This document shows positions 1 through 7,215 of a DNA stretch of 64,000 bases, one piece after another. The notes under the pieces are model-generated. The model was not told the origin of the DNA. It was given only the letters and a program-made list of their open reading frames with translations, and did not search any database. Each line of letters begins with the position of its first letter. Position 1 is the stretch's first letter. The position numbers and the translations under genes were made by a program. The stretch is taken from contig OZ026535.1 of the NCBI GenBank assembly GCA_964020105.1, positions 682,001-746,000 on the forward strand, given 5' to 3'. The DNA comes from G964020105 sp964020105. GTDB taxonomy: Bacteria > Pseudomonadota > Alphaproteobacteria > WRAU01 > Hepatincolaceae.

Positions 1-314
1 TCAGAAGTATTTGTATTAGCTTCAAAATTACTAGCATGTCCCAAAATCAAGATATTCCTTGGACATATGCTATGTAATTTTGCTATATTTTTTATGATAT
101 TCTTATCATTATTATTTATAGAGGTCACAAAATTATCAAAATAGAAAACAGCAACTAGCCAATCTAATTTATCATCAAGATTGTCTATATTGCATATCTT
201 ATTGAATTTCAGTACTAAATCTGTTCTTACCTTTTCTTTAGCTAAATATTCTTCTGAAGGCTTAACACAAGAATATAAAAGGCACGAACCAAGTAAAAAA
301 ACCAATATTCTCAT
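1..314 (-). CDS. Partial OmpA/Pal-like lipoprotein (C-terminus off the left edge)
   Basis: The frame opens with ATG at 314 and stays open to the window edge (104 codons visible). The N-terminus is a short hydrophobic signal ending in LLYSC, with Cys16 as the likely lipidated residue. Downstream, a stretch reading VFYFDN, then an Asn/Asp-rich helix, then ILILGHAS resembles the Pal/OmpA peptidoglycan-binding fold (FDFD, helix, V-x-GHTD). It starts 16 bases after the stop of the hydrolase gene on the same strand, so the two are probably co-transcribed. The typical GHTD is replaced by GHAS and the rest of the domain is not visible, so a Pal role is an inference. Confidence 0.6.
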   Translation of the reverse strand, partial: MRILVFLLGSCLLYSCVKPSEEYLAKEKVRTDLVLKFNKICNIDNLDDKLDWLVAVFYFDNFVTSINNNDKNIIKNIAKLHSICPRNILILGHASNFEANTNTS

Positions 315-330
315 AAAATGTAATCTTCTC

Positions 331-1032
331 CTAAAATCCATCTAACCAATATTTTAATAACACAGATACTGCTTCTTTCTGATCAATTGGTGATAAATGC
401 GCGGCATTATCAATTATACTAACTTTTGCGTGCTTTATATTGGCAGCCATCTCTCTGTGCAATAATGCCGGAGTAATAGTATCATAAGTACTTCCTATAA
501 TTAGGGTATCTACGTCATAGGATTTAAAATCCTCAACCGAGGAGGATCTTGATAAAATCATCCTCTGTTGATTGATAAAAACCTCTTTACCTAAAGATTT
601 TGTCATATCTTTAATAAGTTCTGTGTTTTCTTTCGTTGTATTTCTTATATAAAGAGTAATATTTGCATCATTGATGGCAGAGAAATTATCACTTGATAAT
701 TGGCTAACATCTTTTATTTGTTGTAATCGCTGCTGTTTTTTCTCTAAACTATCTTCATAATAGGTTGTGTTAATCAAACATAATCCCATAATCATTTTTT
801 TGCATTGGCGCATGATTTCCATGGCAACATAGCCCCCCATAGATGTTCCTACCAAATAAAATGATCTGTTATTCATTTTTTCTATAATGAACTTAGCTGC
901 TGAATGTATATTAGTGAAATCTTTCAGAGTAAAAACGAATACATCAAATAAAGCTTCTAGAGTCTTTATTTGATGATTATATAATCTTTCATCACACAAT
1001 AATGCCGGAATAAAAACCACAGCTTTCCTCAT
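331..1032 (-). CDS. Alpha/beta-fold hydrolase
   Basis: A 233-residue single-domain alpha/beta hydrolase. The nucleophile elbow reads GTSMG with Ser64. A candidate acid is Asp184 (STYDTITP) and the catalytic His is His212 (NAAHLSP), the usual order and spacing for a catalytic triad. The start ALLCDERLY forms the oxyanion-hole region. The family includes carboxylesterases, BioH-like pimeloyl-ACP esterases and ester-bond hydrolases; the substrate cannot be told from sequence. No signal peptide, so cytoplasmic. Followed closely by the lipoprotein gene. A TATAAT hexamer lies on the minus strand at 1051-1056 but has no clear -35 partner. Confidence 0.85.
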   Translation of the reverse strand: MRKAVVFIPALLCDERLYNHQIKTLEALFDVFVFTLKDFTNIHSAAKFIIEKMNNRSFYLVGTSMGGYVAMEIMRQCKKMIMGLCLINTTYYEDSLEKKQQRLQQIKDVSQLSSDNFSAINDANITLYIRNTTKENTELIKDMTKSLGKEVFINQQRMILSRSSSVEDFKSYDVDTLIIGSTYDTITPALLHREMAANIKHAKVSIIDNAAHLSPIDQKEAVSVLLKYWLDGF

Positions 1033-1147
1033 CTATGCACTCCGAATGGCATTATACTAATAGCTAAAAATAACATAATAAAGTATAGTAAGTCAATATA
1101 ATCCATACTGTTATCATTATTTATTTTATAAAAACAAACTTATATAA

Positions 1148-2116
1148 CTATTTAATGATATTAATTTCTCTAAAAAACTTTATTGCACCTGGATGGTATG
1201 GTATTGCATTATTTTTATTAGATATATGCACCTCTTTTGGTATATTAAAATGCAGTTCGTACTCTGCCTCTGCCATTGTTGGTAAGCCACTATAGAATAT
1301 CTTCATAAAATAGTATATAAAATCCTCAGATAAGGTAGTGTTAGTAATAATAGTGGCATATACTCCTAGTGTTTTAACTTCTTTATGTTGTCCTTTGTAT
1401 GTTAATGCAGGAATTACTACTCTGTTATAAAAAGGATATTTTTCTGTGATTTTATCAATATGTTTATCCTCAGGAATATCAAGGAATCGTAGTTCACATG
1501 AATTAAAGGCATCTTTTATTGCAGGGCTAATATGCCCAGCAATTGAAAAAACAGCGTCTATTTCGTTATTACAAAGTTTTGTAAAGCTCTCTGCTAATGG
1601 TTTATCAGTGATATTAAAATTTTCATAATCAGCATTCACGTAGCCATAACCACGAGCATAAACTTTAGCTGCCAAAAATGTGCCTGATTTTACTCCAAAT
1701 AATTCTAATCTCCTACCCTTCAAAGCGTAAATATCACTGATGTCAGAATCTTTCCTTACTATTATATTAAAAGTACCAGAATACATTGTAAACAGCTTAC
1801 GTAAAGACTTATTTTTACGTAAGAAAAACTCTCCATCTCCCTTATAATTAAAATATGCCGCGTCCTCTTGCGATAAAATCAAATCAGCCTCTTTATTAGA
1901 TAATAATTCTAAATTGTTAACTGATCCCTCTGTGGCTATATTATTACATACATTAACCAGATTATTCTCTAGCATATATTTACATAAATAATTGGCTATC
2001 ACATAATATTTACCGCCAATTCCTCCAGAAGCTATTTTGAAATCTCCAGCATATACCTTATCTACATGTGCTCCATAAACTAATAATGTTAGCATCAAAT
2101 ATATTACTCTTATCAT
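1148..2116 (-). CDS. TAXI-family TRAP transporter solute-binding protein
   Basis: A 322-residue exported protein. Residues 1-23 form a signal peptide ending VYA. The mature start FKIASGGIGGKYYVIA matches the TAXI family opening (a Gly-rich strand followed by YY). The family binds small solutes in the periplasm (glutamate or other carboxylates are reported for some members) and delivers them to a TRAP membrane permease. No TRAP permease gene is in this window, so its partner lies elsewhere or is lost. It is monocistronic here, divergent from the SNF transporter at 2294. Family assignment is firm; the ligand is unknown. Confidence 0.85.
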   Translation of the reverse strand: MIRVIYLMLTLLVYGAHVDKVYAGDFKIASGGIGGKYYVIANYLCKYMLENNLVNVCNNIATEGSVNNLELLSNKEADLILSQEDAAYFNYKGDGEFFLRKNKSLRKLFTMYSGTFNIIVRKDSDISDIYALKGRRLELFGVKSGTFLAAKVYARGYGYVNADYENFNITDKPLAESFTKLCNNEIDAVFSIAGHISPAIKDAFNSCELRFLDIPEDKHIDKITEKYPFYNRVVIPALTYKGQHKEVKTLGVYATIITNTTLSEDFIYYFMKIFYSGLPTMAEAEYELHFNIPKEVHISNKNNAIPYHPGAIKFFREINIIK

Positions 2117-2227
2117 CTAATATTATCCATTAATTAAATATATCTGCTATTTTATAACAAAGTTTATAAAAATACTACTTAAAGTTTAAATTTATTTTTA
2201 TATCTAATTATTAACTTTGAGTTTAGT

Positions 2228-2256
2228 TTGACAATGAAAAATATAGAAATTATAAT
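2228..2256 (+). promoter_or_regulatory. Perfect consensus sigma-70 promoter
   Basis: TTGACA (2228-2233) and TATAAT (2251-2256) are separated by exactly 17 bases, matching the housekeeping consensus at all 12 positions. Transcription would start near 2263, leaving a leader of about 30 nt before the transporter start, with AAAGG at 2285-2289 as ribosome binding site. No other promoter candidate seen in the window is this close to consensus. Confidence 0.85.
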
Positions 2257-2293
2257 AGGTGTTATTTATTTTTAAATAAGCATTAAAGGTAGC

Positions 2294-3646
2294 ATGATGT
2301 CTTCTGAGAAAAAAAGTATGTTTTCTAAATTAGGCTTTATTTTTGTATCAGCTGGCTCAGCAATAGGACTTGGTAATATATGGAGATTCCCTTATTTAGT
2401 GACAGAAAATGGTGGAGGTACTTTTATAGGTCTTTATATCATATTTGCTTTATTTATAGGGTTGTCAGTGATGTTATCAGAGTTTGTAATAGGAAGATAT
2501 TTAGGTCATCCCTTTATGGATAATTTTCATAAAATGAAATATAAGAAAATATTTGCAAAAGCCATATATTTTAATTTATTCATCACACTAGTATTGATTG
2601 CTTTTTATTTTGTAATTTCTGGCTGGACATTTTATTACTTTTTAAATTCACTTTTAGGAATGATAAATTATAATGCAACTAATACTAATGCTTATTATGA
2701 GGGAATTTTTGCGAATTTACTTGATAGTCCGATAATTTTATCATTTTTTTCTTTTATAATCACCGCGACAACTTTAATGATAAATTATAAGGGGATAGTG
2801 GCAGGGGTAGAGAAAGTAAATATGATTTTTCTTCCAACTCTTTTTATATTATTAATTGTGCTAACCATAAGGATATTATATTTAGATAATTCAGAATTAG
2901 GGATAAAATACATACTTACTTTTGATTTTTCAAAAGTTAAAGATGCAATTTTACCAGCATTAGGGCAAGCATTATTTTCTTTATCTGTTGCTATGGGAAC
3001 CATGTTGGTATTTTCATCACATACTTCAAAAAAGCATGACCTAACAAGGTCTGCGTTTGCAATTGTATTTATGGGATCATTTGTTGGTATATTTGCAACA
3101 TTACTAATAATTCCAGCATTATTTGCATTTGGCTATGAAATAAATTCAGGTCCTGGCTTAACATTTTTAACCTTACCGCAAGTGTTTGCTAAAATCAAAT
3201 ACGGATCAACTTTAGGTTCGATATTTTTCTTGATCATTTATATGGCAGCTCTAACTTCTGCTTTATCACTTGTGGAAAGTGCCATTCCTTATATAACAAA
3301 GATATTTAATACAAGTAGGAAAAAAGCAATCTTGCTTATACTACTATATTGTATAATTATAAATACTTTTTTATCGCTTTCACTAAATATATTCTCTGAT
3401 GTAAAAATCTTTGGCATGGGAATATTTGATTTTGTTTCAGGTGTATTCCTAGATTTGTGCTTTATTGGCGGTGCTTTATTAGTTTCTTTAATGCTGATAT
3501 ACGGTATATCAAAAGAAGATATTAAAAAAGAACTTACTAATGATGGTACATTAAATTTTTATATGTTTGATACTTGGCTTTTTGTAGCTAGATATATTAC
3601 CCCAACTATTATCACTACAGCTATATTATTTTCTTTATTAGCATAG
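2294..3646 (+). CDS. SNF-family sodium-dependent transporter (NSS)
   Basis: A 450-residue polytopic inner-membrane protein with about 12 hydrophobic segments. The signature of the neurotransmitter:sodium symporter family is clear in TM1: SAGSAIGLGNIWRFPYLV followed by ENGGG, the unwound sodium/substrate site seen in LeuT-type transporters. These proteins co-import amino acids or related amines with sodium. A LeuT-like region, SLSVAMGTML (about residues 230-240), forms the TM6 site. Two adjacent ATG codons (2294 and 2297) follow AAAGG. Driven by the consensus promoter at 2228-2256. The substrate is not predictable; amino-acid scavenging would suit an auxotrophic, host-associated cell. Confidence 0.93.
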   Translation: MMSSEKKSMFSKLGFIFVSAGSAIGLGNIWRFPYLVTENGGGTFIGLYIIFALFIGLSVMLSEFVIGRYLGHPFMDNFHKMKYKKIFAKAIYFNLFITLVLIAFYFVISGWTFYYFLNSLLGMINYNATNTNAYYEGIFANLLDSPIILSFFSFIITATTLMINYKGIVAGVEKVNMIFLPTLFILLIVLTIRILYLDNSELGIKYILTFDFSKVKDAILPALGQALFSLSVAMGTMLVFSSHTSKKHDLTRSAFAIVFMGSFVGIFATLLIIPALFAFGYEINSGPGLTFLTLPQVFAKIKYGSTLGSIFFLIIYMAALTSALSLVESAIPYITKIFNTSRKKAILLILLYCIIINTFLSLSLNIFSDVKIFGMGIFDFVSGVFLDLCFIGGALLVSLMLIYGISKEDIKKELTNDGTLNFYMFDTWLFVARYITPTIITTAILFSLLA

Positions 3647-4106
3647 CGGCAGAGAAAGATTAACAGTCAAAATATAGCAGGCAGTTATAACTAGATAATG
3701 CCACATAAATAGTGAAAAGTAGTTTTAAATTTAAAACCATCTTGTTTATCAAGTTACTAATGTTTAGAAATAAAAAAGATAAGATTTAATCCAATTATTA
3801 TCTATCAAATACAAAGTTTCTCTAAGATCACATATTTCTTTTAATTTAGTGAAATTACTTAGACTATTAGTTGTTTTATCAGTATTTAAAGATCCTTATT
3901 TTTTACATATTAAATTTTTTTTGTATACTTTGTTTATTTTGTTTACAAAACTTAGCCTTCTTTTTACTATTAAGTATTTGATTTCTAATAATTACATTGT
4001 CTTTTAACCCTCTTTGCCTTATATTATTACTAATATTGTCTTATGATCAATATTAATATAGATCGTTATAATCGATTAGTCAACAATAAAAAATCAATTT
4101 CAGCGA
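3647..4106. other. Gene-free stretch
   Basis: No open frame of convincing length or composition was found on either strand. The last part (4061-4123) holds the promoter and palindromes of the HTH gene at 4133. No tRNA-like structure or strong terminator hairpin was recognised after the SNF gene. Confidence 0.6.
4067..4078 (+). promoter_or_regulatory. -10 element overlapping a palindrome
   Basis: TATAAT at 4067-4072 overlaps the perfect 10-bp palindrome TAATCGATTA at 4069-4078. No good -35 lies 16-18 bases upstream (TGATCA at 17). The overlap of a -10 box and a dyad upstream of a repressor-like gene suggests autorepression; this is inference. Confidence 0.45.
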
Positions 4107-4123
4107 TTTAGTTTTAAACTAAA
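4107..4123 (+). promoter_or_regulatory. Perfect palindrome overlapping the ribosome binding site (candidate operator)
   Basis: TTTAGTTT (4107-4114) and AAACTAAA (4116-4123) are perfect inverted repeats around one central base. The right arm runs into the AAAGGA ribosome binding site of the HTH gene whose TTG start is at 4133. A dyad at this position is typical of an autoregulatory operator, or could hide the ribosome binding site in the mRNA. Confidence 0.5.
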
Positions 4124-4132
4124 GGAAATACA

Positions 4133-4552
4133 TTGATTACAGAAGATTTTGGAATAAAAATAGCTTTAATAGCTAAAGAAAAATTTGGCTCGCAAAAAAA
4201 AATGGCTGAAGAATTAGGAATAGTTCCATCAAATATCTCAGATTGGGCTAGAGGTCGTACGAAGCCTAGCTTAGATGTTATTGCTAATATATGTTTAAAA
4301 GCAGAGATAAGCCTAGATTGGCTGGTACTTGGTAAAACATTCGAATCGGAAATTATTGATATTAATTTATTTAATGAAGTCTTTGAAATAGCCACTAATC
4401 TGGCTATTAATGAAAATTTAGAGGTTAATGGTACTTATTACTTAGGCATATATGATATTGTTAAAGAAACATTGAAAGATCACCCTAAACTTACTCCAAT
4501 TGATATTATTGAAAAAAATAAAAAAACTATCATTAGATTACGTAATATTTAA
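4133..4552 (+). CDS. CI-like helix-turn-helix transcriptional regulator
   Basis: 139 residues starting at TTG 4133, with AAAGGA at 4121-4126 as ribosome binding site. Residues 1-70 form an XRE/CI-type HTH: a helix, then QKKMAEELGIVPSNISDWARG as turn and recognition helix, then a closing SLDWLVLGK signature common to phage CI-like repressors. Residues 75-139 are a short acidic/helical tail, possibly for dimerisation; there is no LexA-type protease domain, so no SOS self-cleavage is expected. It stands alone beside a broken partition cassette, consistent with a plasmid or phage remnant. Two palindromes in its leader suggest autoregulation. Target genes are unknown. Confidence 0.75.
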   Translation: MITEDFGIKIALIAKEKFGSQKKMAEELGIVPSNISDWARGRTKPSLDVIANICLKAEISLDWLVLGKTFESEIIDINLFNEVFEIATNLAINENLEVNGTYYLGIYDIVKETLKDHPKLTPIDIIEKNKKTIIRLRNI

Positions 4553-4671
4553 TATCTGTAATCTTTCTTTTATTGATAACTTTTCTAACATACTTCGTTT
4601 TATTAAGCTATAGAAAAATTTGCTTTGCAAACATAGCTCGCTAATAAATGATCTTTCTGTTGAGGAAGATT

Positions 4672-4974
4672 TTAGCTATTTTTTTTCTCATTATTATAAG
4701 TTGAATAAAAATTTTCTAATATGGAGTCTAGCAAAGAACCTCTACTCACTCCATACATTTTTGCTAACTTTGTTAATTTTAAAATGTTTTTTTCTTTGCA
4801 ATAAACTGTCATTTGATTCATTGGAGATTTTTGTTTAATATTTAATTTAGGTATAGGTGATTCTTCTTCGATAATATCATTTTCAACATCATCATTCTCC
4901 GAGCTATTATCTTCCATATAAGGGTTTATTTTATTTAATTTTGGTAAATCAGACATATTGAGTTTTTTTGCCAT
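4672..4974 (-). CDS. Ribbon-helix-helix protein, ParG-like partition partner
   Basis: 100 residues. The first 50 are an acidic, Asn/Glu-rich disordered tail (SSENDD, EEES). The C-terminal half (about 50-95) reads MTVYCKEKNILKLTKLAKMYGV then SRGSLLDSILENF, a plausible ribbon-helix-helix: one beta strand and two helices. A disordered N-tail before an RHH directly downstream of a ParF-type ATPase gene is the architecture of ParG, the centromere-binding partner of ParF plasmid partition systems. It lies 28 bases after the ParA-like frame on the same strand. Function is inferred from layout; with a broken ATPase beside it, it may now be only a DNA-binding relic. Confidence 0.5.
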   Translation of the reverse strand: MAKKLNMSDLPKLNKINPYMEDNSSENDDVENDIIEEESPIPKLNIKQKSPMNQMTVYCKEKNILKLTKLAKMYGVSRGSLLDSILENFYSTYNNEKKNS

Positions 4975-5002
4975 ATTAAAATCTTTTTAATTTAAAAATA
5001 AA

Positions 5003-5476
5003 TTATTTTATCCAATTTTCTAATTCTTCCATAAAAAAATTAAATTCTATTAATCCATTGTCTTTAGCTGGTAATGTTTCAATAATACTTTGACCATTAT
5101 ATATTGAATCTTTATAGGATTTTCTATAGCAGATATATGAATTGAAAGTATCAATTTTATTTTGTATGAAATATTCTTGTAAATCTTTAACAATACTAGT
5201 GGAACTTGGGCTTACTTCATTAATTAGAATTTTAAATGGTACATATATTTTATAAGCTTGCATTGCTTCTAATAAAGATTTAGTAGAATTAATATCCAAA
5301 AGAGAAGATTGCATTGGTATTACAATATGTGTCATTAATGATGTTGCTTTGATAACATCATTAGATGCACTCCCTGCTGTATCTATTAGTACATAATCAT
5401 AATTATTATTATTTGTCATTTTTAAAGCTATTTTTAAAGCAGAAATTTGTGATGAAGTATAATCTATATTATCCAT
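5003..5476 (-). pseudogene. ParA/ParF-type partition ATPase lacking its Walker A half
   Basis: The 157-residue frame matches only the second part of ParA/ParF ATPases. The Walker B-like strand reads YDYVLIDTAGSAS (about residues 26-38), followed by IVIPMQSSLLD and a helical C-terminus. The deviant Walker A loop (KGGxGKT) that should lie about 70 residues upstream is absent. Upstream, the same frame runs back a few codons (LQLDWLL) to a TAA, and no KGGxGKT was found in the other two frames to about 5700. Without Walker A it cannot bind ATP normally. I read this as a 5'-truncated, decaying gene; a short functional derivative starting at ATG 5476 is less likely. Confidence 0.65.
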
Positions 5477-6129
5477 TAAAAGCCAATCTAGTTGCAGATT
5501 TTTTTTGCTATATTTTTAATTTCCTTAATTGCTATAATCCTTTATTCTTGATACTTTTCTCCGTCTTAAACTGCATGGTACTTATAACTATGCATAGCCA
5601 AAACCATACTATCGCTAACTATTAACATTCCTTATATTTATATTATTACTCCGCATGCATCTTGCCCCCTAAAACTATAGCCCTTGTATTTTCTAATGCC
5701 TTATTAAAACTCTCCACTATCTCCTTTTATCCCAACCCTCTCACATTCTCTTCTACTTCCAAAAAAGCTATTTCTAGAGAATTAGATCCCTTAAAATACT
5801 GTAAAGGGAAAAATTAAACAATAAAAACTCTGTTTTAAATTGCTAAACCAATTGGATCAAAATTAAATTTTAAATTGATTTGTAAAAGAGCAAATTTAAT
5901 AGCAATTTACTCCAATTTTAATGAAATAAATAGCTCACAACACCCTTTCCCCTATATGTTTCCCTAAATTGTAAATATTACTTCCCCTCTATTACCATTA
6001 AATCTCTCTGTAGAATGCTGATTTTACTGTTAAAAAGTGCACGTATAAATGATGAATGTATTTTATCTTCTGAGGATTAGTAAAAAACAATCCAAAGTAA
6101 TTAATATAGTAAGAAATTACAAGACATAT

Positions 6130-6249
6130 CCCTCTATATCCCTCTATATCCCTCTATATCCCTCTATATCCCTCTATATCCCTCTATATCCCTCTATATC
6201 CCTCTATATCCCTCTATATCCCTCTATATCCCTCTATATCCCTCTATAT
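6130..6249. repeat. Twelve perfect copies of a 10-bp tandem repeat (CCCTCTATAT)
   Basis: The unit CCCTCTATAT is repeated 12 times without a single mismatch, preceded by a partial unit (ATAT at 6126-6129). Perfect identity in an otherwise degraded region implies recent expansion by slippage. It is not a CRISPR array: units are contiguous with no spacers. Because 10 is not a multiple of 3, copy-number change would shift any frame reading through it. Confidence 0.97.
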
Positions 6250-6374
6250 CCATTACTTTCTCTATCTACTGCTAACAGTTTAATTATAATTTGTTATTCT
6301 TTGCTCGCTCATTTATGATGTCTAAAAACTCTATCTCTATTTGCTGATCTTCCATCTTTGTAAACTATTAAGCA

Positions 6375-6440
6375 AATTCCCCCTGCCCCTTTGAAGCTTC
6401 TTTCCACTGAAACATTTTTACTCTCTCTTTATCTCTAAAA
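6375..6440. repeat. Dispersed degenerate repeat, copy A (parS-like core)
   Basis: This block aligns along about 65 bases with 6931-6995. Shared landmarks are AATTCC, CCCTGCC, CTTTGAA, CTT, TTTCC, TGAAACATTTTTAC and TATCT. Its core, TCTTTCCACTGAAACA (6398-6413), keeps the right half of a parS palindrome but matches the parS consensus at only about 12 of 16 positions. Confidence 0.6.
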
Positions 6441-6875
6441 TATCCTATATATTGTTTTTTTAAATAAAACCATTTGCAATAAAATCCTCTCCACTAGAAA
6501 AAATACTATCCCAAATCTTCTTTACCGTACAACAACTCCCTTTAGTTCCTCTTCTCCTTTCTTCTCTTTACTACATATTCCATCCTAACTTCCCTAATGA
6601 GGCACAAGGCTAACAGTTACCCAGATTTTGCACTTTCCCATATTATCCTATGTTTCAATTAGCCTTTTTTTCTTATTTCATATCTGTTAATCAGTAAGCT
6701 ATCATAAAACTATTGTCTCATAGCCATGGATCTATTAATCAATAAAATTATCAATCAAGTATAGCTAATTTTTTTATTTGGATAATTATCTATATTTTTA
6801 TATCTTTGCTAACTAATAATGTTTCATGCAAGAGCACCCTCCTCCCCACTCTTCTCACTGTACCTCTGGATTCAA

Positions 6876-6910
6876 CTATCCCCTTTGAAAAGCTTGTTTC
6901 TACTGAGAAG
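6876..6910. repeat. Dispersed degenerate repeat, copy B
   Basis: A shorter relative of copies A and C: CCCCTTTGAA, then AGCTTGTTTC, then TACTGAGAAG. The core keeps the left half (TGTTTC) of the parS-like palindrome and has lost the right half. A possible fourth, weaker relative is at 7041-7062 (TTTGATTCTTTCCATGAAA). Confidence 0.45.
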
Positions 6911-6930
6911 TATATCATATAATTCCCTCC

Positions 6931-6995
6931 CCCTGCCTCTTTGAACCTTGTTTCCCGTGAAACATTTTTACGCTCCCTCTGTATCTATCCCTAAA
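6931..6995. repeat. Dispersed degenerate repeat, copy C
   Basis: Best preserved copy; about 80% identical by eye to copy A at 6375-6440 after a small gap. It contains the parS-like site at 6949-6964. Confidence 0.6.
6949..6964. promoter_or_regulatory. parS-like site for ParB
   Basis: TGTTTCCCGTGAAACA differs at one position from the widely conserved chromosomal parS palindrome TGTTTCACGTGAAACA, the loading site of ParB/Spo0J. A 15/16 match containing this many G/C bases is very unlikely by chance in AT-rich DNA of this length. parS sites cluster near replication origins. No parB gene is in the window. Confidence 0.5.
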
Positions 6996-7030
6996 GTCCT
7001 TATTCCCTTTTAGTTTTAATAATATCTTCT

Positions 7031-7040
7031 CCCCCCCCCC
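7031..7040. repeat. C10 homopolymer tract
   Basis: Ten consecutive C in a genome of about 30% G+C, 176 bases beyond the stop of bamA. It is a slippage-prone tract but lies in no gene. Confidence 0.9.
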
Positions 7041-7215
7041 AATTTGATTCTTTCCATGAAAAAAGAGATAGCATGCAAAAAAAAAGTAACTTATACCTCT
7101 TTTTCTCTGTTACTTTTCCTTATTCTGCACTATTTCTCGCTATCTTTTGCTTATTATTCTGCGCTTCTTGTCCCAATAGATTAATTAATAAACATCGTAT
7201 TTCACATTTATTACT

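Larger units (their letters stand above)
5477..7215. other. Gene-free accessory stretch with repeats and pyrimidine-rich top strand
   Basis: About 1.7 kb without a credible gene. The + strand is unusually rich in C and T runs compared with the rest of the window. It holds the 12-copy tandem repeat (6130-6249), parS-like dispersed repeats (6375-7060), an imperfect direct repeat built on TTAATCA (6683-6752), a C10 tract (7031-7040), and a weak hairpin with TCCCTT/AAGGGA arms near 5788-5811. The few open frames are carried by the low-complexity repeats. It looks like a decayed plasmid/phage segment or a replication/segregation-related zone; the sequence alone does not decide. Confidence 0.6.

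Noticed and set aside
3647..4106. tRNA or small RNA gene
   Set aside because: No T-loop-like motif or cloverleaf arms found here or in the other gene-free stretches.
5563..5625. 20-codon frame on the minus strand preceded by AAGGA
   Set aside because: Too short and without family features; likely chance in the degraded zone upstream of the ParA remnant.
6130..6249. CRISPR array
   Set aside because: Units are 10 bp and contiguous, without spacers; no cas genes.
6049..6318. Open frame of 89 codons across the tandem repeat
   Set aside because: It is carried by the low-complexity repeat (S-I-S-L-Y-I-P cycles), lacks a ribosome binding site and any family match.
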